The notes under the pieces were generated by a model. It had not been told where the DNA came from and did not search any database. It was given only the letters and a program-made list of their open reading frames with translations. A program made the position numbers and the translations under genes. Shown piece by piece: positions 43,447 through 52,301 of a stretch of DNA of 64,000 bases; position 1 is the stretch's first letter; each line of letters opens with the position of its first letter. The DNA is from Dongia_B soli (GTDB taxonomy: Bacteria; Pseudomonadota; Alphaproteobacteria; Dongiales; Dongiaceae): NCBI RefSeq assembly GCF_034044715.1, contig NZ_JAXCLW010000007.1, positions 1 through 64,000 of the forward strand. The letters run 5' to 3'.

Positions 43447-43818
43447 CTATTGGCTCACTCGCCGCAGCTCGCTGACCAATTCGGTTCCGAATGGTTTTTC
43501 GACAAAAATCACTCCGTCAGGCAGAGCCTCGCGTGCAGGCCGTTCCTTGCCCGATGTCAGGATTATTCGGATTTCCGCCCATCGCTCATGGACCATATTG
43601 GCAAGCTCAAGCCCGTCCATCGAGCCCGGCATTGTGATGTCCGATACGATAATGGCGACGTCGGACCTGGCTTCAAGCAGGATGATTGCTTCGTCGGCAT
43701 TCGAGGCCTCGAGCACGAAGTAACCCGCATCTGCAATTATCTCGCTTGTCGTCGCCCTGACGAGGATTTCATCCTCGACCAGCAATACGACAGGTGCTGT
43801 ATTTTGTTCCAATGACAC
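43447..43818 (-). CDS. Single-domain response regulator
   Basis: The receiver domain is complete: acidic pair in LLVEDEILV, phospho-accepting aspartate in IIVSDITMPG, threonine/serine in IILTSGKE and lysine in FVEKPFGTEL. No output domain follows. The start is uncertain; GTG 43818 (before SLEQNTAPVVLLVEDE) is the shortest reasonable choice, and upstream frame reads into the kinase gene. It follows the HWE kinase on the same strand by about 77 bp, and the two are likely partners. Confidence 0.8.
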   Translation of the reverse strand: MSLEQNTAPVVLLVEDEILVRATTSEIIADAGYFVLEASNADEAIILLEARSDVAIIVSDITMPGSMDGLELANMVHERWAEIRIILTSGKERPAREALPDGVIFVEKPFGTELVSELRRVSQ

Positions 43819-43895
43819 GGCACTAAGACCAATCTGTTGATTAGGCGCTGCGCAGCCACGCGTTGGCGGGGATATCCGGTCCCGAATGGTGCAGC

Positions 43896-45317
43896 TTATG
43901 AAAGCAGGCGTTCTTTCGGCAGGGAAATCTCTATTCTCAAGCCGTCTTGATGCCATTCCCTCGTCAACTGCCCGCCCAGACCGGACAACGTCAAGCTCGT
44001 CAGTCGCGTACCAAAGCCTTCCGGGCGCTTTTCCGAGGCAACCGGTGAGGGACCGCCGCGATCGCGCCACACGATCTTGACGCGGCTTTCATTGTCGATG
44101 CACTGGATGTCGACCCGACCTTCCGGTACGGATAAAGCGCCGTATTTGACGGAGTTTGTCGCGAGTTCATGCACGATGAGTGCGATGGCTGTCGTCGCAT
44201 TCGGGCCAAGCTCGATATCGCACCCGGATATTTCAACGGGGGATGCGCCTTTTCCGTGGTTATACGGAGCCACAATTGTCTTGGCCAAGTCGTGCAAGGA
44301 ATTCCGAGTGCAGGCTGAAGCGGTTTCCGAGCGATGGCTTTGCAAGGTGAGGGAATGGGCTTCGGCGAGTGCACGCAACCGTCCTTGGGTCGCCTCCGCA
44401 AACTCATCTACCGAGCTGGCATATTTGCGGCTCATCGAGATAATGCCCGCTGAGAGCGCAAGTACGTTTTTCAGCCGATGGTTCATCTCCTGCAACAGAA
44501 GATGTTGCCGCTCTTCGGCACGTTTCCGTTCGGTTATGTCGCGCGCGATTTTCGACGCGCCGATGATTCGTCCGAAGCGATTGCGCACCGGGGAGATCGT
44601 CAAGGAAATCTCGACCAGGCTCCCATCCTTTCGGCGGCGTATGGTCTCAAAGTGGTCGACACGCACACCACTCCGGATGCGTCGCAGGATTTCGGGCTCC
44701 TCATCCTGCCGGTCCGCCGGTATCAGCATGGTGATCGGCTGTCCGATCGTTTCGTCGGCGGTGTAGCCGAATAAGCGTTGCGCTCCTTCGTTCCAGCTCG
44801 TGATGATGCCATTCAGATCCTTCGTGAGAATGGCATCATCCGATGAAGCGACAATCGATGCCAGGAGAGCCTCGGTCTCCATGGTCGTCTTCTCTTCCGG
44901 GAGAATGAGAATATTGACTGCGCCGGTGATGGCGCCGGAAGGATTTAAAATGGGCGAAGAGAAAACAAGTAGAGACTGGCGGGTCCCATCTGGACGTTCC
45001 GCTACCATCGGTTCGCCTTGCCGGGCTATGCCATTGGCGAGCACCTGTCCCATCGGTGAATCGGCATAAGCCAATAGCGCGCCGTCCAGACGGTGGAGCC
45101 GCCAGGAGACTAGACAATCCTCGTCGCCAATTTTTGGCGCCTTTTGCCAGAGGCCTGCCGCGGTCTGATTAAAATAAGTCAACCTCCGGCAGGCATCGGT
45201 TGCATAGATGGCTTGCGGCAAGGCATTCAGGAGGTCAGCCAAAGGGCCCGGGGCCGTTTCAGTTGCTGGTGTCATTGCGCGCCGATGTTCCTGGAAGGCT
45301 GAAGGTCGAGTTACCAT
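43896..45317 (-). CDS. PAS-containing sensor histidine kinase, HWE/HisKA_2 family
   Basis: This 473-residue soluble kinase has two PAS domains (about 25-140 and 150-270; the second contains SWNEGAQRLFGYTADETIGQ). The phospho-accepting histidine is in QEMNHRLKNVLALSAGII. The ATP-binding part has the N-box HELATNSVKYGALS, and the W-x-E motif appears as WRDRGGP with Asp for Glu. No membrane helix is seen, so it senses a cytoplasmic signal. HWE kinases are typical of Alphaproteobacteria and often feed single-domain regulators or PhyR. The start could also be ATG 45275. Confidence 0.88.
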   Translation of the reverse strand: MVTRPSAFQEHRRAMTPATETAPGPLADLLNALPQAIYATDACRRLTYFNQTAAGLWQKAPKIGDEDCLVSWRLHRLDGALLAYADSPMGQVLANGIARQGEPMVAERPDGTRQSLLVFSSPILNPSGAITGAVNILILPEEKTTMETEALLASIVASSDDAILTKDLNGIITSWNEGAQRLFGYTADETIGQPITMLIPADRQDEEPEILRRIRSGVRVDHFETIRRRKDGSLVEISLTISPVRNRFGRIIGASKIARDITERKRAEERQHLLLQEMNHRLKNVLALSAGIISMSRKYASSVDEFAEATQGRLRALAEAHSLTLQSHRSETASACTRNSLHDLAKTIVAPYNHGKGASPVEISGCDIELGPNATTAIALIVHELATNSVKYGALSVPEGRVDIQCIDNESRVKIVWRDRGGPSPVASEKRPEGFGTRLTSLTLSGLGGQLTREWHQDGLRIEISLPKERLLS

Positions 45318-45463
45318 AACGCGTATTGCAAACCTTTTGTTATCGGGGTGCCGGCGGGGCAGGTAACGGCCGTCCCATGAGGAGGCATTAGGTTGCTATT
45401 CATAGGCCATCGTCAAGAGTACAGCCAACTGTACTATGGGCAAGGTCGCCGGTGGCTACTTAA

Positions 45464-46065
45464 TTATGCCGTTTGACGCCGTGGAAAAGGGCGATCAGCC
45501 GTGCGGTCAGAGAGGCTGCGGAATGTGATCGACCATCGTGTCACATCGGTGGCCGGGATGCTGTGTTCCCAAAGATGTCGGGCTTCGCCGGCCAGATGAT
45601 AAAGGGAGCGGGGCGGCAGGACCGCCGCGTGCCGCTGGAAGCCTCTATCCCGTCGCCTCCTGAAGCGCATCTTGACGGTCGTGCCGAGTGAAATCCCAAG
45701 GACATGTTCAAAGACTGGCCGATCACGATGCCAGCCGAGCGTCGCGCCAGGCGGATAGTATATCAAAAGGGCCTGGACCAAGTCTGTCGCCTTCAGACCG
45801 GCGAACTGCGCGGCCAGCTGCTGCATCGGCATCAACCAATCCGGTATGGGTGCGGCCTCCTCGATCAGTGCCTTGCTGAAATCGTAGTGCCAACCGAAAG
45901 AACGGTCAGGCGTTTCCCCTCCCACCCTTGGAAGCGGAATGGTTCAAGGTCGATATCTTTGATCCGTTCGATAAGCTCTTGTTCCTGTGCTGCCGTGATG
46001 ACCTCGTTCGCTTGGGATAGGCCTGCAAGTCCCTGCAGATCGAATAGATCGGGCTGACTGGTCAT
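45464..46065 (-). pseudogene. alkB: Frameshifted AlkB-like 2OG-Fe(II) dioxygenase
   Basis: Two frames together make an AlkB-type DNA alkylation repair dioxygenase. The first (46065 to about 45900) has TSQPDLFDLQGLAGL and FRFQGWEGKRLTV. The second continues SFGWHYDFS, then GWHRDRPVFEHVLGISLGTT with the HxD iron ligands, LPPRSLYHLAGEARHLWEHS, and WSITFRSL with the last arginine. One missing base near 45899-45904 would restore KRLTVSFGWHYDF. All catalytic ligands remain after the break. It may be a recent mutation or a sequencing error. Confidence 0.7.
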
Positions 46066-46208
46066 CGCGCCGTTAAGTTGCCGCAGAAATAGAGTGCATG
46101 GTTAGGTATATGGTCGTTCTCGCCGCCTTTTTCCAGCCTCGCGGCCATAGTCCAGGGAACCTTTCGAAGCGAGCCATGTTGTTTCGGCATCTAGCAACGG
46201 AGGGGGCA

Positions 46209-46457
46209 ATGCTGGGCGTATTAATCAGTGCGCTTTTCATCTATGCCGCGGTCCTCGGCTATCTCCTGCCCTATTTTCTTGCGGACCGGCGCAGTCACCC
46301 GAACGCGACAGCGATCTTTTTCCTGACAGTGCTATTCGGCTGGACTGGACTTGGTTGGGCCATCGCCCTGCTTTGGGCGGTTAGTGCCCGGTCCAAGGCC
46401 CGGACGCAGGGCGCGCTTCCCGCACTGCCCCTCCGGACCGATAGCCCCGCCTCGTAG
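46209..46457 (+). CDS. Superinfection-immunity-family small membrane protein
   Basis: The 82-residue product has two membrane helices (VLISALFIYAAVLGYLLPYF, then AIFFLTVLFGWTGLGWAIAL) linked by the family motif LADRRSHPNATAIF. It matches the family named after phage T4 Imm, which blocks phage DNA entry, although most bacterial members have no tested function. I chose ATG 46209 because GGAGGGGG lies just upstream; the longer frame from 46098 has no such site. It lies next to a broken alkB gene. Confidence 0.7.
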   Translation: MLGVLISALFIYAAVLGYLLPYFLADRRSHPNATAIFFLTVLFGWTGLGWAIALLWAVSARSKARTQGALPALPLRTDSPAS

Positions 46458-46479
46458 CACCTCTGGGGCGAGCGGCCGA

Positions 46480-46692
46480 TTACAACGGCTTGCTGAAGTA
46501 GCGCGCCAAAGTCTCAGTTTGCGGGCCGACTTTCGCGATCGCCCTGCGCAACTCTTCCAGGGAGATATCCCACCTCGTCGCCCAGTATCTCAGATCATCG
46601 TCTGCATAGACATTGACGGCCCGGCTGGCGGGCAGCGACGTGGCGGCTTGCGATGCGCCGGACCGCTGGGATGGGACATCTCTGTCAGACAT
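46480..46692 (-). CDS. DUF3606 domain protein, 70 aa
   Basis: The core YADDDLRYWATRWDISLEEL is followed by a helix with AIAKVGPQTETLARYF. The ATG at 46692 gives MSDRDVPSQRS, a short charged lead. The protein is a paralogue of 12974-13156 with the same length of core. The family has no known function. Its end is 22 bp from the convergent superinfection-immunity gene. Confidence 0.72.
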   Translation of the reverse strand: MSDRDVPSQRSGASQAATSLPASRAVNVYADDDLRYWATRWDISLEELRRAIAKVGPQTETLARYFSKPL

Positions 46693-47146
46693 GGAACACT
46701 CTTCTCGTAAAGGATCCCACATTTGCGGAGACGTCGAATCGGCGGAGGGTGGTCGACGCTTGATTGCTTGCCGGCTGCTCACCCAGGGGGAGGGACACCG
46801 CCAAGTGCTACTGACCTCAAGCTGTCGCCAATCTAGGGTTCGCATTTTTCTGCTCCAAGCGGTCGATCCAGGCGGATAACTCTCGAAAGCACATTCTGTT
46901 CCCGGTGGGACGAGAACTGTTGTCGTCTTGGCTGTCGTTCCGGCATCAATGCGGGTGGCGTGGGCTTTGCGGTCCTGTCATCCATAGGAGGAAGAGAACT
47001 GCCCTAGGATCTAAAAGAACCGATACGCCATTCCGTAATTTAATCGAGGCGAAGGGAACATTCCGCGGCGAGCCGGTGTTACTCAATCATCATGTGAAGG
47101 ATGATATTCCTTTGGACCCCGCGTAAGGATATATTGGGCCGGCAAA
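46693..47146. other. Intergenic tract, no supported gene
   Basis: A short plus-strand frame at 46905-47126 has no ribosome site or family pattern. The stretch just before 47146 is moderately AT-rich and probably carries the promoter of the response-regulator pair. I see no hairpin or repeat worth naming. Confidence 0.5.
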
Positions 47147-47173
47147 TTGGAGTTAGACGTTGGGGATCGTGTT

Positions 47174-47578
47174 TTGAATGCACCCAGTGCATCTCTGGTC
47201 CCGGACAGTGTCCGGGAGCCATTTCATATTTTAGTTGTCGAAGATGAAGTCATAACGCGAAGCGTTGCGGCGGAGTTTCTTCGCGAATCAGGGTTCGTCG
47301 TTGTTGAAGCGGCTTCAGGTGACGAGGCTTGGCATTATTTGATTTCGGGCGGCAAGGCCAATCTTGTTTTCACCGATCTGAAAATGCCTGGCGCGATCCA
47401 AGGTGGGCAACTGATCAACCACATTCAGGCAAATTTCCCAGCGATAAAAACAATCGTGACTTCAGGCAACGGCGGTCCTTTCGCCGCTGTTACCTACAGT
47501 GAGTTCATGCAAAAGCCCTATGATCTCGATGAGGTATTGGACTGCATCGTGAAATCGCTGGGAATTGATAGCCCGTGA
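47174..47578 (+). CDS. Single-domain response regulator
   Basis: The receiver domain is complete: ILVVEDEVITRS, phospho-acceptor in LVFTDLKMPGA, threonine/serine in TIVTSGNGG and lysine in FMQKPYDLDEVL. No ATG exists in the frame. I prefer TTG 47174, which has GGGGA nine bases upstream; TTG 47147 is an alternative. The stop overlaps the GTG of the next gene by 4 bp, so the two are coupled. The kinase partner is not in this cluster, but an HWE kinase lies 2 kb away. Confidence 0.78.
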   Translation: MNAPSASLVPDSVREPFHILVVEDEVITRSVAAEFLRESGFVVVEAASGDEAWHYLISGGKANLVFTDLKMPGAIQGGQLINHIQANFPAIKTIVTSGNGGPFAAVTYSEFMQKPYDLDEVLDCIVKSLGIDSP

Positions 47579-47961
47579 AACAACCGACTATCGCGCTCGT
47601 CGAAACCGATATTCTGATCCGATATCCGCTGTCCCACTATCTCAGAGAATGCGGCTACCGCGTGCTGGAGGCTTGCACCGCCGAAGAAGCGCGGCAGTTG
47701 GCGACAGCGAGAGATGTAGCGATCGATATTTTTGTCCTCGATATTGCTTGGCTGGGCGATGCCGGTTTTGCCTTGGCGCAGGAACTGCGGCGACTAAACG
47801 AGGAGTGGGAGATCATCACCATCGGCTCGGTGAAACGTGCGGTGAAGACGGCCGCCGATTTATGTGAAGACGGACCCAATCCGTCGCATGCATCGGATCA
47901 TGGGAATGTCCTTGCCCTGATTCAGAAACGGTTGAGCATGCGCGAAAAGCGCTCCGCTTAG
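47575..47961 (+). CDS. Degenerate receiver-domain protein
   Basis: This 128-residue protein starts with GTG inside the stop of the previous regulator. The fold matches a receiver (IALVETDILIRYPLSHYLRE, VLDIAWLGDAGFALAQEL), with a possible phospho-acceptor aspartate in IFVLDIAW. The conserved lysine near the end is missing: that region reads LCEDGPNPSHAS instead of an FxxKP pattern. The acidic pair is also changed (ETD). It may bind a partner without phosphorylation, or titrate the upstream regulator's kinase. Confidence 0.75.
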   Translation: MKQPTIALVETDILIRYPLSHYLRECGYRVLEACTAEEARQLATARDVAIDIFVLDIAWLGDAGFALAQELRRLNEEWEIITIGSVKRAVKTAADLCEDGPNPSHASDHGNVLALIQKRLSMREKRSA

Positions 47962-48139
47962 GAGCCGCAGCTCCGCACCATCTCAGTAAATTTAATCCAA
48001 TACAGATAAAATCTTATTCGATAATGCTCACCATCGTGTAGCCGCTGAGTTACCGTGATCGCTAATTTGATACGGGCGACTGAGCGGAAAAAGGTTTTTG
48101 CACGCCGAGATCGCCTGGCCTCAGCAGGGGGAAGGCGGC

Positions 48140-49084
48140 ATGTTGGGCTCGTGGCGGCTTTTTAAGCTGCACATATACGCGTGGTGGGAAGGATACGATG
48201 CCGACGAATTGTTGGCATATTATGAACAGAAATCCCAACCAGCAGGTTCTGCAACCGGGGATGAAGGCGAGAGACAGGTCACCGTTCCGCCACTGGCGCC
48301 GTGGGAAAATCCGCGTATTCGCATCATGCAATTGATCTGGGGCGCTGGCTGGGACAAACCTGGCGGTGCAGAGCATGTGTTGCGTCTGGTAAAGCCCTTC
48401 AGTCTCGATCCCAGCAAAAGCATCATGGAGTTCGGCGCCGGCCTTGGCGGTGGTGCGCGGACAATTGCACATGATTGTGCGGTCTGGGTGACGGCCTTTG
48501 AGGGGGATGCGGAGCTCACCAAGGCGGGGAAGAATCTGTCCGTTCTCGCGGGATTGGATCGCAAGGCGGAAATGCAGCTCCATGTGCCGAATGATTTCCA
48601 ACCCGGCCCGAAACATTTCGACTGCATCCTCTCGGCCGAAACCCTCTTCGCCTATCCCGGCAAATATGAGCTTCTGGCCCAGTTCCAGGATACCTTGAAG
48701 GCGCAGGGTCAAATGAGCATCACGGACTTCGTGCTGGCACCGGGGGCGTCGCCTGATGATGAGCGGCTTCGCGGCATACATGATCGACCGGTGGAATTCT
48801 GGCGGGCAGATCAGTATGAAGCGCGGTTCCGCGAACTCAATCTCGATCTTCGCATTACCGAAGACATCACCGACCAATATCGGAAACTGATTCTAGCGGG
48901 CTTGGCAAACTTCGCACAAGGCGATGCGGTCACCTTGGCGACAGCCCGCACCTATCCCGAGGCCGTCGCAGCCGAACTCAACAAATGGACCGTTCGGTTG
49001 AAGGCTTTCGACGCCGGCCTGCTGCAGGTCGTTCGACTATTCGTGATCAAAAAGGGCGGAGCCAAGCTGATGTCCGACTGGTAA
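48140..49084 (+). CDS. Class I SAM-dependent methyltransferase
   Basis: The SAM-binding motif I is IMEFGAGLGGGARTIA, followed at the normal distance by VTAFEGDAELT. The product of about 314 residues has an N-terminal helical region (MLGSWRLFKLHIYAWWEGYD) not seen in minimal methyltransferases. I chose ATG 48140 because GGGGGAAGG precedes it. The acceptor is unknown; the extra aromatic N-terminus could bind a lipid or a small acceptor. It stands alone. Confidence 0.82.
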   Translation: MLGSWRLFKLHIYAWWEGYDADELLAYYEQKSQPAGSATGDEGERQVTVPPLAPWENPRIRIMQLIWGAGWDKPGGAEHVLRLVKPFSLDPSKSIMEFGAGLGGGARTIAHDCAVWVTAFEGDAELTKAGKNLSVLAGLDRKAEMQLHVPNDFQPGPKHFDCILSAETLFAYPGKYELLAQFQDTLKAQGQMSITDFVLAPGASPDDERLRGIHDRPVEFWRADQYEARFRELNLDLRITEDITDQYRKLILAGLANFAQGDAVTLATARTYPEAVAAELNKWTVRLKAFDAGLLQVVRLFVIKKGGAKLMSDW

Positions 49085-49174
49085 GGCGGGCTTCCGATCC
49101 GGGGAACCGGCGCGCAGAGGTGCGGCTTACCCCGCAGGGGCATTTTTCACGCTCTACCCAGACGTAGGATTGCA

Positions 49175-49378
49175 ATGCCGGAGTTCGGCTGGGAAACCTT
49201 CTATGCGATTGGCGCGCTCGTGCTGATTATCGCTCTCGCCTGGGGCGTTTCGCGGTCAAGAAAGCGGAACAGCGCCAATGCCCCGATCACGCAGGAAGCG
49301 ACGCGGGCGCAATATGAACAGCCCGAGAAATACGAACGGGAAATTCGGCCCGAACTCGAACGGAAATTGAAGCGCTGA
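49175..49378 (+). CDS. Small single-pass membrane protein, 67 aa
   Basis: One hydrophobic helix (FYAIGALVLIIALAWGVSRS) is followed by a basic patch and a charged helical tail ending RPELERKLKR. The topology suggests N-out, C-in anchoring. I do not recognise a family. It follows the methyltransferase gene by 90 bp. Confidence 0.5.
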   Translation: MPEFGWETFYAIGALVLIIALAWGVSRSRKRNSANAPITQEATRAQYEQPEKYEREIRPELERKLKR

Positions 49379-49816
49379 GACGGCCTTCACTGCTTCCTTG
49401 TCGCCGCTGATTTTCAATCTTTAGCAGCCCCCCTTTGCCGCCCCAGGCTCCTGGATCGGGCGCTCTGGCGGGGCGGCCGGAGACGATCGAGGCAACCCAA
49501 AACACCGGCCGACTGAATTCCGCAGCCCGGCATCGCCAGGGTGCCGCCGGAGCCCATCGGGCTGTAAAAATTGCAGTTTCTTGATAAACTATCCTTAAGA
49601 AAACGTTAAACCGTTCGTCAATTGCTATTCCCTCATCATTCAAAGCAGACATTTGCGGAATGGTGGCTTGACTAGCCTGACAGAACGGTTACTAGGCAGA
49701 ATGCGGAGGCCGTTCGCACAAGTCGTCAGACAGTGTCACGCGACTGGGGGACCGGCTCGCGCGCAGCTTCTGCAACAACCGCACAGCGTTCTGTGCTCTA
49801 GGAGGGGGAGTTACCC
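49379..49816. other. Intergenic tract before second PotABCD-type operon
   Basis: No gene is supported. The AT-rich part at about 49565-49640 probably holds the promoter for the binding-protein gene, with a possible -35 element TTGATA near 49582. The strong ribosome site AGGAGGGGGAG lies at 49800-49811. Confidence 0.4.
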
Positions 49817-50956
49817 ATGGCTGTTCATCAGTCGAAAATCATTTCACGCCGCACCTTGTTGAAGGCGACGGGCTACGTCGGCGCTGCCACGATCGGCGCG
49901 CCGTGGATCGTGCGCAATGCCTTTTCGTCTTCCGGCGAGCTCAATTTCATGGGTTGGGCCGGTTACGATTTCAAAGCGGCGTTCGACGCGTTCAACAAGA
50001 AGACCGGCATTAAGGTCAACTTCACGGAACAGCCGGACCAGGACGCCATGGCCGCCCAAGCCAAGGCCGGTGGCGCCAGCGGCGCTTTCGACATGTCGGA
50101 GCCGACGACCGACCGTGTGACCAACTGGGTCGAGCGCGACTTCCTGCAGCCCTGGGATGAAGCCAAGATCAATGTCGACGGCATCGATCCCGGCATCCTC
50201 AATGGCTCGGCGATGCAGCAGGTACGCATCAACGGCAAGCTCTATTCCTCGCCCAGCGTCTGGGGCAGCGAAGCGATCGCCTTCAACACCGATGAAGTGA
50301 AGCTCACCTATCCGGAAATCAATCTCGGCGATCTGTGGCGCGAGGAATTCGCCGGCAAGGTCACCGTGCGTCCGCATTCCGGCCTGGTCGCCATCGGCCG
50401 CTGGCTGGAAGCCCAGGGCGAACTGCCGAAGCCGTATCTCGATTCCTACAAGGACGAGGCGGTGATGGTTGAGAACTACGAAATCATCGTCAAGAAGGCG
50501 ATCGAGCTGAAGCCGAATGTTGGCCAGTGGTGGAAGGATGAAAACTCGGCTCAGGCCGCGTTCCGCACCAATGGCTGCGTCATCGGCAATGTCTGGGACA
50601 GCTCTGCCCAGATCCTGCAGAAGGAAGGTCTGCCGATCGCTTATCTGTCGCCGAGCGAAGGTGCTTCGGGCTGGCTGCAGAATTTCGTGCTCTTCAAGGG
50701 CGCGAAGAACGTCGAGCAGGCGGAAGCTTTCTGCGCCTGGGTCAACACAGTGGAAGGCTCGCTGCTTTGGGCCGCCGCTATCGGCGCCAGCCCCTCGGCT
50801 AAGGGCGCGGCCGATGCCGCGCCAGACGCGCAGAAGAACTTCCTGAAAGCGGCCTATCCGGAAGATGCGCTCAGCCGCATGTGGTGGCAGCCGACCCAGC
50901 CCAGCTGGTTCGTCTCCAAGCGCAACGAATACGCCGACAAATTCCAGGCCGGCTGA
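49817..50956 (+). CDS. Periplasmic binding protein, PotD/PotF-like, Tat signal
   Basis: This 379-residue binding protein has a twin-arginine signal (SRRTLLKATGYVGAATIG) and the polyamine/opine binding-protein fold (GELNFMGWAGYDFKAAFDAF). It begins the second PotABCD-type importer of the window. The ligand is not predictable, and its sequence differs clearly from the first binding protein. An 11-bp hairpin follows its stop, which fits higher expression of the binding protein than of the membrane parts. Confidence 0.9.
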   Translation: MAVHQSKIISRRTLLKATGYVGAATIGAPWIVRNAFSSSGELNFMGWAGYDFKAAFDAFNKKTGIKVNFTEQPDQDAMAAQAKAGGASGAFDMSEPTTDRVTNWVERDFLQPWDEAKINVDGIDPGILNGSAMQQVRINGKLYSSPSVWGSEAIAFNTDEVKLTYPEINLGDLWREEFAGKVTVRPHSGLVAIGRWLEAQGELPKPYLDSYKDEAVMVENYEIIVKKAIELKPNVGQWWKDENSAQAAFRTNGCVIGNVWDSSAQILQKEGLPIAYLSPSEGASGWLQNFVLFKGAKNVEQAEAFCAWVNTVEGSLLWAAAIGASPSAKGAADAAPDAQKNFLKAAYPEDALSRMWWQPTQPSWFVSKRNEYADKFQAG

Positions 50957-50971
50957 TCCGCTTTGCGATTC

Positions 50972-51001
50972 CTGGCTCGCCGGCACCCGTCGGCGAGCCA
51001 G
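50972..51001 (+). terminator. Intercistronic hairpin after the binding-protein gene
   Basis: CTGGCTCGCCG, an eight-base loop and CGGCGAGCCAG form a perfect 11-bp stem followed by TATTTT. It lies inside the operon, 175 bp before the ATPase gene. It probably ends part of the transcripts and protects the binding-protein message. Confidence 0.75.
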
Positions 51002-51175
51002 TATTTTCTGACGGAAAAGGTGTCGCAGCCATGAATTTATTGTCGGATAAACTCATGATTGCAACGCAACATCGATATTAGAACAACCGCACGGCCGGTG
51101 GCTTCCTCACCGTTCGGCTTTCCTTTGCAACTTTCGGGTTGCAACACTTACCAGGGGGCGGATTACCGCATTGCT

Positions 51176-52291
51176 ATGAGCCAGGACATTCAACTCGATC
51201 GTGTGACTATGCGATTCGGCGACTTTGTGGCGGTTAAGGATGTCTCACTGACGATCCACGCCGGCGAGTTTTTCAGCTTTCTGGGCCCGTCCGGATGCGG
51301 CAAGACGACAATCCTGCGGATGGTGAGCGGGTTCAATGAACCGAGCGAGGGTGTCATCCGGATCGGCGGCCAGGATATGGCCGGAATCGGCCCCAATAAG
51401 CGCCCGACCGCACTGATTTTCCAGAACCTCGCGTTATTCCCGCTGATGACGGTGTGGGAGAACATTGCCTTCGGGCTTGAAGTGCGCGGCGTGCCAAAGG
51501 CGAAGCGGCGCAAGCGGGCGGACGAGCTTCTGGAGCTGATCGCCCTTCCCGACGCGGCGGAAAAGCGGGTCAGCGAGCTTTCGGGCGGCCAGCGTCAGCG
51601 CGTCGCGATCGCCCGCGCTTTGGCCGTGGAACCCAAGGTGATGCTGCTCGACGAACCGCTCTCGGCACTGGATCTGAAGCTGCGCCAGCATATGCGTGCC
51701 GAGCTGCGGGCGATCCAGCGGCGTACCGGTGTTACCTTCATCTATATCACCCATGACCAGGGCGAGGCCTTGACGATGTCGGACCGGGTGGCGGTAATGT
51801 CCCAGGGCGTCATTCAGCAGGTGTCGAAATCATCTGAGATCTACAACGACCCCGCGACCCCGTTCGTGGCGACCTTCGTTGGCGAGAACAACGTTTTCCG
51901 CGGACCGGTCAAGGCGGTGGATGGCGACTGGGCCGTCATCGAAACCAATCACGGTTTGCTGCGCGGCCGCAACCGCAACGGCCTCAAGACCGGCGAAACG
52001 GCGCTCCTCTTTGCCAGGCCGGAACGCCTCAGCCTGGTCAATGGCGCTGTCGGCGCGGAGATGAACCGGCTCGATCTCACGCTCGGCCATGTCGATTTTG
52101 AAGGCAGTTTCGCCAATCTTTTCCTGCGCAATGGGAATGGCCAGGCCGGTGATCAAGCCGGCCGCGGCGTAATCATGCAAATGTCCAATGATGGCGGTCT
52201 GCCACGCTTGACGCCCGGGGAGAAACTGCCGGTGGGCTTTGCCGCCGCGGATGCGGTGATCCTGCCGGACGGGCCCCTGGCGGCGCATTGA
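51176..52291 (+). CDS. ABC importer ATPase, PotA-like
   Basis: This 371-residue ATPase has Walker A GPSGCGKTT, signature LSGGQRQRVAIARAL, Walker B VMLLDEPLSALD and a C-terminal TOBE domain. I chose ATG 51176 (MSQDIQLDRVTMRF), which gives the usual N-terminus; a frame 39 codons longer reads through apparent noncoding DNA. It drives the second PotABCD-type importer and lies 10 bp before the first permease. Confidence 0.92.
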   Translation: MSQDIQLDRVTMRFGDFVAVKDVSLTIHAGEFFSFLGPSGCGKTTILRMVSGFNEPSEGVIRIGGQDMAGIGPNKRPTALIFQNLALFPLMTVWENIAFGLEVRGVPKAKRRKRADELLELIALPDAAEKRVSELSGGQRQRVAIARALAVEPKVMLLDEPLSALDLKLRQHMRAELRAIQRRTGVTFIYITHDQGEALTMSDRVAVMSQGVIQQVSKSSEIYNDPATPFVATFVGENNVFRGPVKAVDGDWAVIETNHGLLRGRNRNGLKTGETALLFARPERLSLVNGAVGAEMNRLDLTLGHVDFEGSFANLFLRNGNGQAGDQAGRGVIMQMSNDGGLPRLTPGEKLPVGFAAADAVILPDGPLAAH

Positions 52292-52301
52292 GGGTACGAC
52301 G

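Noticed and set aside
46905..47126. Plus-strand frame of 73 codons upstream of the response-regulator pair
   Set aside because: There is no ribosome site and the protein has no pattern; it is probably noncoding promoter DNA.
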